DNA from: Candidatus Heimdallarchaeota archaeon
Lineage (GTDB): Archaea > Asgardarchaeota > Heimdallarchaeia > Heimdallarchaeales > Heimdallarchaeaceae
Direction: 5' to 3'
Assembly (NCBI GenBank): GCA_030628305.1
Contig: DAOVRE010000050.1
Coordinates: 1-8,818, forward strand
DNA: 8,818 nt
A program made the position numbers and the translations under genes. Numbering within the stretch: the first letter of the stretch is position 1; each line of letters begins with the position of its first letter. Shown here piece by piece: positions 1 to 6,214 of the stretch. The notes under the pieces are model-generated. The model had not been told where the DNA came from. It made no database searches and saw only the letters and a program-made list of their open reading frames with translations.

Positions 1-1
1 A

Positions 2-193
2 TTAGTAAAAATAAAATCAAAACAATCTGGAATAACTGTAAGGCATTTCAATAATCCATCTTTTCAATTCACATTTGGAGATGAACCAATCGAAGTGACT
101 GAAGAAATAGCAGAATTCCTAATAAAGACGAATTCAACAATCGAGTTGGTTGGTGAAACAAAAAAGAAATCTAAAAGAGAGGTGAAAAAATGA
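2..193 (+). CDS. 3' end of a small protein of unknown function (5' truncated by window)
   Basis: The frame is open from the window edge to a TGA at 191-193, giving 63 residues with no ATG, so the start lies just outside the window. The protein has a short beta-type N-terminal half (residues 1-25), an acidic stretch with helix character (about 27-42, containing VTEEIAEFLIK) and a very Lys-rich tail (54-63). Its stop overlaps the next start as ATGA, so it belongs to the same transcriptional unit and is probably translationally coupled to the tail tube gene. By position (immediately before the tube gene) it could be a head-tail joining or head-completion protein, but I do not recognise the family. 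That it is coding is well supported by the overlap and continuous frame; the role is not known. Confidence 0.6.
   Translation, partial: LVKIKSKQSGITVRHFNNPSFQFTFGDEPIEVTEEIAEFLIKTNSTIELVGETKKKSKREVKK
177..185 (+). promoter_or_regulatory. Shine-Dalgarno site of the tail tube gene
   Basis: GAGAGGTGA lies 4 nt before the ATG at 190 and is a long match to the anti-SD at the 16S rRNA 3' end. It suits a highly expressed structural protein and supports 190 as the start. It is embedded in the end of the upstream gene. Confidence 0.7.
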
Positions 194-1137
194 CTTATCC
201 CGGTGCAACAAAAACTGTTTTAATTGGAAAAGAAACAACATGGGGAACTCCTGTCACGGCAGATAAAGACATTGGTCTTGTTCAGGAAGTTACAGACAAT
301 TTAAGTAGAGAGATTATTGAATCTATGGGTTTAGGGGCAATAGATACTCAGAAAATAACTTCTGGAATGGTGGATGTTGGATCCTCTGTTACTGTTGATT
401 TTCAGCATGGAAGGCTTTTAGAGTATGTTTTTGGAACTGTTGCTCATGATGCTACAAGTACTCCAGATATAAAGCACACATTTACGATTAGCAATACTCC
501 GCCGAGCCTAACATTGGAGAGTGGAAATAATTTGACTACAGATACTGTCCTGACGCATGCTGGTTTAATTGTTGAATCTGCAGAAATATCTACTGAATTG
601 GATAGTACTTTAAAATTAAAATGTGATTTTAAGGGAAAAACCACTACTAGTTCTGACTCTGCTTCGGCCGCAGTTTTGAGTAGTCTATCAGTATTTCCTC
701 ATTCATTAATTACTGTTCAAATTAATGATGTCACTGCGACAGAGGTTCAAAGTTTCAGTATAAAGATAAATAAAGTTATTGAAAGAAGTGGTGGGACTGG
801 ATCCAATCTGTATCAACAAGGCCATGCAACTGAATTAAAGATAGAGTGGAGTGGGACTTTGGGATTCACAGCCAAGACATTACAAGAACTTTGGCTTGGA
901 GGGACTACGCCTTCTGCGACATCAGATCCAACTGCATATGATGTTTCCCTAGATGCAACCAATGGGGTAGCAGCTGCGAGTGGATTAAGACAGTTATTTA
1001 TTGATCTTGAAAACGGAATTGGAACTACATTTGATGAAGTGGCAACGATTGGAAGTCTAACATTTTTCGATGTGGCGGGTGCAGCTACTCTAAAAGAATG
1101 TTATAGTTATGACAATATCGTTGAAGGTTCTTGGTAA
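190..1137 (+). CDS. Major tail tube protein
   Basis: This 315-residue protein is the likely tail tube subunit, which polymerises into the hollow tube of a long non-contractile tail. The N-terminus carries the familiar tube-protein opening, a Lys-Glu-Thr-Thr-Trp-Gly-Thr-Pro-Val-Thr-Ala segment at about residues 14-24, which resembles the G.E.T.yGtp.ta pattern of Phage_tail_tube-type proteins. The remainder is rich in Thr, Ser, Gly and alternating hydrophobic residues, as expected for a beta-sandwich. It contains a repeated topology, with SxEIxTELDSTLKLKCDFKG around 131-150 and SFSIKINKVIE around 188-198, typical of tube strands. There is no signal peptide or membrane segment. The position directly before a frameshifting chaperone pair and a tape measure is the canonical siphovirus order and is the strongest evidence. 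The start at 190 has an ATGA overlap and a strong SD. An extra Ig-like decoration domain at the C-terminus is possible but not clear. Confidence 0.85.
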   Translation: MTYPGATKTVLIGKETTWGTPVTADKDIGLVQEVTDNLSREIIESMGLGAIDTQKITSGMVDVGSSVTVDFQHGRLLEYVFGTVAHDATSTPDIKHTFTISNTPPSLTLESGNNLTTDTVLTHAGLIVESAEISTELDSTLKLKCDFKGKTTTSSDSASAAVLSSLSVFPHSLITVQINDVTATEVQSFSIKINKVIERSGGTGSNLYQQGHATELKIEWSGTLGFTAKTLQELWLGGTTPSATSDPTAYDVSLDATNGVAAASGLRQLFIDLENGIGTTFDEVATIGSLTFFDVAGAATLKECYSYDNIVEGSW

Positions 1138-1142
1138 TCATA

Positions 1143-1487
1143 ATGGTAGAAAAAATAAAAATACAAACGGATGCTGGAGAACAAATCGTAACACTAACCA
1201 ATCCAAAGGGACGACAAGTTAAGAAGGGTTTCAAATTATTTACAAAATTAATGAATGATGATGGAACTGAAAATGTAAATGCTCTAGTTGAATATCTAGA
1301 TTATTTGGATGAACTATCTGCAGAGTTAGTTGGAATGACTACTGAAGAACTTGACGATTTAGATAATGAAGAGAAAACAAAAATAGTTGGTCATTATCAG
1401 AAAAAGATTGAGAAGAGGGTAGATTTTTTGAAGTCCTCGTTGAGGCAAGCAAACTCTGTGCCTCCGGTGACGGAAGAGAAAAGTTAG
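1143..1487 (+). CDS. Tail assembly chaperone, short (gpG-like) form
   Basis: This protein of 114 residues is acidic and mainly helical in its C-terminal two thirds. It begins with a short beta segment (KIKIQTDAGEQIVTL) followed by helices with Leu/Asp/Glu-rich stretches (around 49-73, LVEYLDYLDELSAEL). Size, composition and location between the tube protein and the tape measure match tail assembly chaperones such as lambda gpG, which coat the tape measure before tube polymerisation. I start it at ATG 1143. An in-frame TTG at 1131 would overlap the tube gene stop but has no usable SD spacing, while GAAGGT at 1123-1128 lies upstream of 1143. The zero-frame product stops at TAG 1485-1487; a longer product arises by -1 frameshifting at 1424-1430 (separate entry). 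Family assignment rests on context and architecture, because these proteins diverge strongly in sequence. Confidence 0.75.
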   Translation: MVEKIKIQTDAGEQIVTLTNPKGRQVKKGFKLFTKLMNDDGTENVNALVEYLDYLDELSAELVGMTTEELDDLDNEEKTKIVGHYQKKIEKRVDFLKSSLRQANSVPPVTEEKS

Positions 1488-1684
1488 TTGATTTCGCAAT
1501 CAAACGAGGAAAACCATGGTATCCTTATCGAGAAGATATACTGAGATGTTTGGACAACTTCGCTTTCAGTCAAACATTTTCATTGTCTCCAAAACAAATA
1601 AGAGAAGGATTTACTGAAGATGAAAAAAGGGAGTATAGAGCAATGTTAGAAGGCTTTGCAGCCGCTAAACAATCTAAAAAATAG
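1143..1684 (+). CDS. Tail assembly chaperone, frameshifted long (gpGT-like) form
   Basis: Zero-frame translation from 1143 to 1430 followed by -1 frame translation from 1430 to the TAG at 1682-1684 gives about 180 residues (96 + 84). The -1 frame is open from 1412 onwards and would be invisible to an ATG-based caller, since its first ATG is far into it. The added segment begins EVLVEASKL at the junction and contains a compact region with GKPWYPYREDILRCLDNFAF, then a Thr/Glu/Lys-rich helical end finishing AAAKQSKK. In lambda the equivalent T domain binds the tube protein while the G domain coats the tape measure. The long form is probably a minor product. Its stop lies 3 nt before the tape-measure ATG. 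Evidence is the perfect slippery heptamer, the continuous frame, protein-like composition and gene order; expression itself is inferred. Confidence 0.8.
1424..1430 (+). promoter_or_regulatory. -1 programmed ribosomal frameshift slippery site (T TTT TTG)
   Basis: In the chaperone frame the codons read GAT TTT TTG, so positions 1424-1430 form X XXY YYZ with X=T, Y=T, Z=G. Both tRNAs can re-pair after slipping back one base, to TTT and TTT. The next codon in the new frame is GAA at 1430-1432, leading into an open frame that ends at 1684. The only alternative near the zero-frame stop, G AAA AGT at 1478-1484, does not allow proper two-tRNA re-pairing. Confidence 0.8.
1435..1474 (+). promoter_or_regulatory. 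Candidate frameshift-stimulating RNA structures
   Basis: Downstream of the slippery site there are three small stems. CCTC (1435-1438) pairs with GAGG (1442-1445), 4 nt after the heptamer. GAGGCA (1442-1447) pairs with TGCCTC (1459-1464), an 11-nt loop. TCCG (1463-1466) pairs with CGGA (1471-1474) around a GTGA tetraloop of the GNRA type. The first two exclude each other, and the last two share two bases, so at most some form at once or they rearrange. This is a locally GC-richer patch in an AT-rich gene, which fits a structural role; no folding energy was calculated. Confidence 0.45.
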
Positions 1685-1687
1685 AAA

Positions 1688-2701
1688 ATGGCAGATTTAA
1701 AATTTACTGTGTTAGCCGACCTAAAGCAGTTGAAGGCAGATATAAAGAAATTAGTATCTGAGAAGTTCAAAATTGGTGTTGAAGGTACTGGTGTCGCTGG
1801 TGGAGTAACTGGAGCTCCAGCAGCTGTTGGAAAAGGTGAGGCTCCAAAAACCGCAAAGAAAACAAATAGCCTTCTTGGAAGACTCTTAAAATCTATGGGT
1901 ATACTTGCATTTCTTGCTAGTTTGAAACCAATTGTGGATATTTTATCTTTTTTATCTGGTCTATTTATTTTTGGAATATTTACAATTCTGAAGATTATAA
2001 AAAATATCAGAGAAGGTTTGGCAGGATTTAGGGAAAAGGTTAGGACCTTCTTTTCAGAGTTGCCAGGCAAAATTTGGGAATTCATTAAATCACTACCGGG
2101 ATTAATTTGGGATTGGATAAAAACTGGTTTCAATTGGATTAAAGAAAAATTATCATTATTGAAATCAAAGTTAATCGAACTTAAGGATAAATTTGTAGGG
2201 AAACTTATTGAACTTAAGGATAAATTTGTAGCAAGATTGGCTGCCATAAAAGCGAAGTTAGTAGAATTGAAAGACAAATTTGTAGCAAAATTAGTTGCCG
2301 TAAAAGATAAAATTATTGAACTTAAGGATAAATTTGTAGAGAACTTAAAAGAATTGCCTGGAAAGATTTGGGAGTTTATGAAAGATCTTCCTGGTATGAT
2401 ATGGGATTTTATCAAAGGTCTCCCTTCTCTGATAGCTCAGGCCATAAAAGATATTTTTGGCAATGTTACAAGTTTCGTTAAGGGTCTTATAGGTTTTGCA
2501 ACTGGTGGTATTGTTACTAGTCCTACAATTGCTAAAGTTGGTGAAGCTGGTCCAGAAGCAATAATTCCTCTAGATAAACTTAACGAGTATGGTTCCGGTG
2601 GACAAACTACAATTATTTTCAATGGTTTAACTTGGCCAGAGGCAATGGAGCAAGTAAAGAGAGAACTAGGTGTAGAAAACACAATTGGAGGTAGATTCTG
2701 A
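1688..2701 (+). CDS. Tail tape-measure protein (short)
   Basis: This 337-residue protein sets tail length and is threaded inside the tube. Visible parts, in order: a basic N-terminus; a flexible Gly/Ala/Lys linker (about 30-60); a strongly hydrophobic segment (70-104), often seen in tape measures and able to insert in a membrane; a first amphipathic block ELPGKIWEF...IWDWIK (124-145); a Lys-rich helical repeat region with four ELKDKFV units (164-217); and a second copy of the amphipathic block (222-243). The C-terminal signature GGIVTSPTIAKVGEAGPEA followed by IIPL (273-294) is highly typical of tape-measure proteins and carries the identification. It is short for the family; at roughly 1.5 Å per residue the expected tail is about 50 nm. 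The ATG at 1688 lies 3 nt after the gpGT-like stop and has no clear SD, which suggests re-initiation. The stop overlaps the next start as TGATG. Confidence 0.88.
   Translation: MADLKFTVLADLKQLKADIKKLVSEKFKIGVEGTGVAGGVTGAPAAVGKGEAPKTAKKTNSLLGRLLKSMGILAFLASLKPIVDILSFLSGLFIFGIFTILKIIKNIREGLAGFREKVRTFFSELPGKIWEFIKSLPGLIWDWIKTGFNWIKEKLSLLKSKLIELKDKFVGKLIELKDKFVARLAAIKAKLVELKDKFVAKLVAVKDKIIELKDKFVENLKELPGKIWEFMKDLPGMIWDFIKGLPSLIAQAIKDIFGNVTSFVKGLIGFATGGIVTSPTIAKVGEAGPEAIIPLDKLNEYGSGGQTTIIFNGLTWPEAMEQVKRELGVENTIGGRF
2057..2416 (+). repeat. Duplicated amphipathic Trp block flanking the tape-measure repeats
   Basis: Residues 124-145 (2057-2122) and 222-243 (2351-2416) are two copies of the same 22-residue pattern, ELPGKIWEF-x-K-x-LPG-x-IWD-x-IK. 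They differ by only a few conservative changes (FIKSLPGL versus FMKDLPGM). They bracket the ELKDKFV repeats, and a third weaker LPSLIAQAIK echo follows at about 245-254. The DNA of the two copies has diverged more than that of the inner repeats, implying an older duplication. Confidence 0.75.
2177..2338 (+). repeat. Internal ELKDKFV-coding repeats in the tape-measure gene
   Basis: Four copies encode Glu-Leu-Lys-Asp-Lys-Phe-Val at 2177-2197, 2210-2230, 2264-2284 and 2318-2338. Three of them are nearly identical at the DNA level (GAACTTAAGGATAAATTTGT); the third copy uses synonymous changes. Spacing is 11 residues between the first two and 18 (11+7) between later ones, so the unit fits an 11/7 helical periodicity. 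Near-identity of DNA suggests recent duplication or gene conversion, a simple way to change tail length. Confidence 0.85.
2687..2692 (+). promoter_or_regulatory. Shine-Dalgarno site for the gene at 2701
   Basis: GGAGGT lies inside the tape-measure coding end, 8 nt before ATG 2701, and fixes that start. It would allow independent loading of ribosomes at the TGATG junction. Confidence 0.65.
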
Positions 2702-3156
2702 TGGCGGCAATTGTTGATTTAACGCTAACGAATGCAGGCAATAGTAAGCAATTTCAGTTTAGGGCGGCAGCCCCACTCAATATTTCAAAATCTCAGCCAG
2801 TAATTGCAATTCCATTTATAGATACAACTCCTGCAAACACTATTTTATTCAGACTTAGTGGACAAGAAGAAAAAGTTTCTTTCAGTTTTGCATTGTTTGA
2901 TGATGGAACTAGGGTCGATAATAGTACAAATCCCACTGCGATTATAACAGTCAATCAACAAGTACAATATTTAAAAGATACAATTTTTTCTGATGAATTT
3001 GATACTACTTGGACAATTATTGATACAAATAATAGATATTATTCTTCTGCGGTTGAAGTTGTAATAACTGATTTGAGAATTGACTCATCTAGGGGATCTC
3101 TTGGTTTGGCCACAGGTAGTATATCTTTGCAACGTGGAAGAACTGGGAATTTATAA
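2701..3156 (+). CDS. Putative distal tail / baseplate protein
   Basis: This protein of 151 residues has no signal peptide or membrane segment and is rich in alternating hydrophobic/polar strands. Examples are VDLTLTNAG at the start, the central QEEKVSFSFALFDDGTRV (about 54-72), and the last third VEVVITDLRIDSSRGSLGLATG. This suggests an all-beta fold. Its place between tape measure and tail hub is where a distal-tail (Dit-like) ring protein or small baseplate connector is normally encoded, and that is the basis of the call; I see no diagnostic motif. The start is supported by GGAGGT 8 nt upstream, and the stop overlaps the next ATG as TAATG, so it is cotranslated with the hub gene. Alternatives are a tail-completion protein or a LysM-less cell-puncturing adaptor. 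Confidence 0.5.
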   Translation: MAAIVDLTLTNAGNSKQFQFRAAAPLNISKSQPVIAIPFIDTTPANTILFRLSGQEEKVSFSFALFDDGTRVDNSTNPTAIITVNQQVQYLKDTIFSDEFDTTWTIIDTNNRYYSSAVEVVITDLRIDSSRGSLGLATGSISLQRGRTGNL

Positions 3157-5846
3157 TGGCTACAGAGAAAATTAGGGTTTTCAAAGGAGTTACAGAGTTA
3201 CCTAGCAATGATGCTACTTACACAAAATCAGATGATCAAGTTGTAGATAGGGCCGAAATGAAAATAGAGGCAAATTCTAATGTCGAAACTACTTCTGTAA
3301 TTGATTTCAAAGATGCTGCCGCAACTACTACTGTTTTTACTGCCAAAATTGTCAATATTAAAAAAGAATCTTTATGGAAAATTAAGATGCTTGGGAGAGG
3401 TTATGAGTTAAATAATTTTAGAGTTGAACAAGTTTATGAAAATAGATCTCCAGAATACATTGTACAAGATATTATAGATAATCAATCCGCCAATCTTACT
3501 TATGCTAGTACCGAAACGAGTGGAGTAACAATTTCAAAATATATAGCAAAAGCTTATGCGATTGATGTAATAAAAGATATGATGGTTCTTTTGGGTTGGC
3601 AGATAAGAATCGATACCAGTGATAATTTTTATTTTGAACCAAGGGGAAATATAGATAATGGGAAAACATTCACTTATGGTGGAACTAGTGGTGATATAAA
3701 TATAACTTTTTGGGAAGAAGACGATTCCAAGAAATTCAATAAAGTTAAAATAATTGGTCAAACCGTCCAATTCAGAACACAAGATACTGATACTGGAGAT
3801 GGATCAACTACTGAATATACTCTAACAAACAAACCAAATGGAACTGTTAAAGTCTTTGTAGATGGCGTTGAAAAAGAAGGTGGTGCAGATGGGGAGAATG
3901 ATTTTGCTGTTGAACCAGAAAATAAGAAAGTTATTTTTGCAGTTGCTCCTGGGAATACTCTTGCATTAATTTTTGAATATTCTTATGATCTTCCGATAGT
4001 TATTATTGATCAAGATGATGGTTCAATAAATGCTGATGAAGAAATTTTTAAAGAAGTTCCTGCACCTTTCATCGATACTTTTTCAGATGCTAGAAGATAT
4101 GCGAGAGAATTATTAGCTGTACATAGTGATGGAGAATTGAGAGCAAAAGGAGTTGTTTCTGGATTTGATTTTGATAGGGATGTTGGTGAGTTAATCACAT
4201 TAGTGGATAATAAAAGAAGCAGAACTGAACAACTAGTAATAAGAAAAATAATTTACAAATTGAATGATAATAAAACGGAATTTGAATTTGGAACAAGAGA
4301 ATTTGTATTCTTTGACTGGCAAGCAGAGGTTCAGGATAGAATAAAACTAATTGAGAGAAGAATTCAAGAAGAGCAAGATGTAGTATTTGCTAGGACTCTA
4401 AAACACGATATGAGTGTTACAATGAAAGTTCAACAAAACTCTGAATTCGATAATCCAGTAGATTCGTTTATCCTTGGGCATGAAACTCTCGGTAGATTAC
4501 GTCCTGACTTAAATTTTGAAGTTGATTGTTCTGATTTAGCAACCGCCCATCATGGAGATTGGAATGGTGCTGGCATAGGTGGATCCCAATATGATTTTGT
4601 TAATGTTTTTACAGATTTAGTTAGTTATTGGAAATTGAATGAAGCAGAAGGAACAAGCGTGGTCGATTCAAAAGGAAGTAATGATGGGACAAATACCTCT
4701 GCTACCATTGTAGATGGGAAATTTGGATATTGTTTAGAATTTGATGGATCCACTAGTTTTGTTGATTTGGGGGATGATACTGATTTTGAGTTTGCAGGAG
4801 GCGATTTTACTTTAGAAGCTTGGGTAAATCCAGATGTTATAAATGTAGCACAGGCAATTTTCTCTAAGTGGAATATCTCTGGAAATCAGAGAGAATATCT
4901 TTTTCAGATAAATTCTAGTGGAAAATTAGAATTAATGACTTCTTCAGATGGAACTGCAGAATCAACCGCTACTGCAACTACTGCTCTAACGGCCTCTACT
5001 TGGCAACACGTGATTGTTACAAAAACTGGTACTACGGCTACATTTTACATAGATGGGGCCTCAGATGGCTCAGGAACAGTCGATAACGTAATAAATACAG
5101 GGACTGCTAAAGCATATATTGGAGCTTCTGAGAATAATGGGGCTAGTCCTGATGATGTTTTTGATGGAAAAATAGACAATGTAAGGGCATATAGCAATGA
5201 TTTAGGTTCTGAAAAGATATTGGAATTATATAATATCTCTGGAAGAGAGAATTTTAGGCTTTCACATGGGGTATTCAATGGAACTGATAATTACATAGAT
5301 ACTGCAGATCACTCTGATTTGGATGGTGGGGATATTTTTTCAGTTTCTTTTGCAATAAAGATGTCTTCATTACCAGGAACTCTAACTTGGATTATGAATA
5401 AATATGATGGGACTGATGGATGGGGTGTAAGAATCAATGCTAGTAATAAAGTTGAGTTATTTTATGATGATTCTGTTGATGGGGAAATAACTTTCGATAC
5501 AGATCAAGTCCTATCTACTGGAAAATTTGAACACATAGCATTTACCAAGAACGGAACTAGTCTAAAGGCATATGTTGGTGGCACTGAGACAAATTCTACA
5601 ACTGCTGGAAGTGCCACAATAGGTACTAATGTTAGTGATTTTGAGGTTGGGAGATATAGTACTAATTTCTTTGGAGATAGATTAGACGAAGTAAGAGTTT
5701 ACACTGATGAGTTAATATCCACAGAGGTAAGCGATATAAATAACAAAATTAATCATACTGATAACTTGGTACTTTGGTGGAGTATGGATAATCCAAATTT
5801 GGGTGATAGAATTCAAACAAAAAGGGAGTGGACAATAGGAGCATGA
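3156..5846 (+). CDS. Tail hub/tip protein fused to two LamG-like lectin domains
   Basis: This 896-residue protein probably combines the baseplate hub with receptor binding. Residues 1-200 and 280-390 resemble the gp27/gpD/Tal-type hub family: an N-terminal beta barrel, a PEYIVQDIIDNQ helix (99-110), a helix around 131-148 (AKAYAIDVIKDMMVLLGW), and a later helix with SDARRYARELL (310-320). Between them sits a small beta insertion (about 203-280, DTDTGDGSTTEYTLTNKP...VKVFVDGVEK), a module common in phage structural proteins. A polar helix (386-410) and linker lead to LamG/concanavalin-like domain 1 (about 486-694: YWKLNEAEG, CLEFDGSTSFVDLG, FTLEAWVNP, WQHVIVTKTG, TATFYIDG, GKIDNVRAYS) and domain 2 (about 703-866: VFNGTDNYIDTADHS, FEHIAFTKNGTSLKAYVGG, DRLDEVRVYTDEL). 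LamG modules bind glycans or glycoproteins. The C-terminus (867-896) repeats a LamG first strand. The next gene starts within its stop (ATGA). The LamG call is firm; the hub call is by pattern and position. Confidence 0.8.
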   Translation: MATEKIRVFKGVTELPSNDATYTKSDDQVVDRAEMKIEANSNVETTSVIDFKDAAATTTVFTAKIVNIKKESLWKIKMLGRGYELNNFRVEQVYENRSPEYIVQDIIDNQSANLTYASTETSGVTISKYIAKAYAIDVIKDMMVLLGWQIRIDTSDNFYFEPRGNIDNGKTFTYGGTSGDINITFWEEDDSKKFNKVKIIGQTVQFRTQDTDTGDGSTTEYTLTNKPNGTVKVFVDGVEKEGGADGENDFAVEPENKKVIFAVAPGNTLALIFEYSYDLPIVIIDQDDGSINADEEIFKEVPAPFIDTFSDARRYARELLAVHSDGELRAKGVVSGFDFDRDVGELITLVDNKRSRTEQLVIRKIIYKLNDNKTEFEFGTREFVFFDWQAEVQDRIKLIERRIQEEQDVVFARTLKHDMSVTMKVQQNSEFDNPVDSFILGHETLGRLRPDLNFEVDCSDLATAHHGDWNGAGIGGSQYDFVNVFTDLVSYWKLNEAEGTSVVDSKGSNDGTNTSATIVDGKFGYCLEFDGSTSFVDLGDDTDFEFAGGDFTLEAWVNPDVINVAQAIFSKWNISGNQREYLFQINSSGKLELMTSSDGTAESTATATTALTASTWQHVIVTKTGTTATFYIDGASDGSGTVDNVINTGTAKAYIGASENNGASPDDVFDGKIDNVRAYSNDLGSEKILELYNISGRENFRLSHGVFNGTDNYIDTADHSDLDGGDIFSVSFAIKMSSLPGTLTWIMNKYDGTDGWGVRINASNKVELFYDDSVDGEITFDTDQVLSTGKFEHIAFTKNGTSLKAYVGGTETNSTTAGSATIGTNVSDFEVGRYSTNFFGDRLDEVRVYTDELISTEVSDINNKINHTDNLVLWWSMDNPNLGDRIQTKREWTIGA

Positions 5847-6214
5847 CATTAACTACACTTTTAATTAATGATATTAGGGATGTATCTAAGGCGCGCATAG
5901 GTACGACTTTTACTCATGGGGCTGTAGGTAGCGATAATACTGCGTCACAAGCTTCTGACACAACTCTTGGTAGTGAAGATTTCAGGAGTGCTATAGATGA
6001 TTTCGATGATTCTGCAACAAGTACTACAACAACTCAATTACAAGTTGGATTAACTGAAAATAATGGAAATAATATAAAAGAAACTGGTTGGTTTAATGCA
6101 GGGGCTGCCGGAACTATGTGGACTAGAAATGTTATAACTACAATAGCCAAGACTGCAGACATAAGAGTTTTTTTAGATACTCAAATTACATTCACAATTT
6201 CGGAGACAACATAA
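5843..6214 (+). CDS. Small tail fibre/baseplate-associated protein
   Basis: This protein of 123 residues, counted from ATG 5843, overlaps the hub stop as ATGA. A GTG at 5828 would add five residues but has no spaced SD. The middle is Thr/Ser/Asp-rich (SATSTTTTQLQV, about 60-71). The C-terminal half carries a pattern I associate with phage fibre-like proteins: GLTENNGNNIKETGWFNAG, then a Met/Trp-x-R segment, then IAKTADIRVFLDTQITFTI. It matches the usual 'lte..g..l.EvGlF...G.l..R....i.Kt....v...i.f' arrangement of a small beta domain. It therefore probably sits at the tail tip between the hub and the fibre encoded two genes later. No enzymatic residues stand out. The family resemblance is recalled from pattern, not from a search. 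Confidence 0.55.
   Translation: MTLTTLLINDIRDVSKARIGTTFTHGAVGSDNTASQASDTTLGSEDFRSAIDDFDDSATSTTTTQLQVGLTENNGNNIKETGWFNAGAAGTMWTRNVITTIAKTADIRVFLDTQITFTISETT

Noticed and set aside
444..644. Short antisense frame within the tail tube gene, and similar antisense frames within the hub and fibre genes
   Set aside because: They have no ribosome site or recognisable product and lie wholly within strongly supported + strand genes.
1131..1142. TTG start adding four residues to the chaperone
   Set aside because: SD spacing is too short, and the ATG at 1143 gives a normal start.
2177..2338. Direct repeats considered as a CRISPR or origin iteron array
   Set aside because: The repeats are in frame, encode a regular helical motif and have unequal spacing without unique spacers; they are protein repeats.
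1570..2415. Long antisense open frame (281 codons) opposite the chaperone end and tape measure
   Set aside because: Its composition is a mirror of the Lys/Leu-rich repeats (Asn/Phe/Ser-rich low complexity), it has no SD or family pattern, and the + strand gene is clearly a tape measure.
5828..5842. GTG start for the gene after the hub
   Set aside because: No spaced SD is present; ATG 5843 forms the ATGA overlap typical of this operon.
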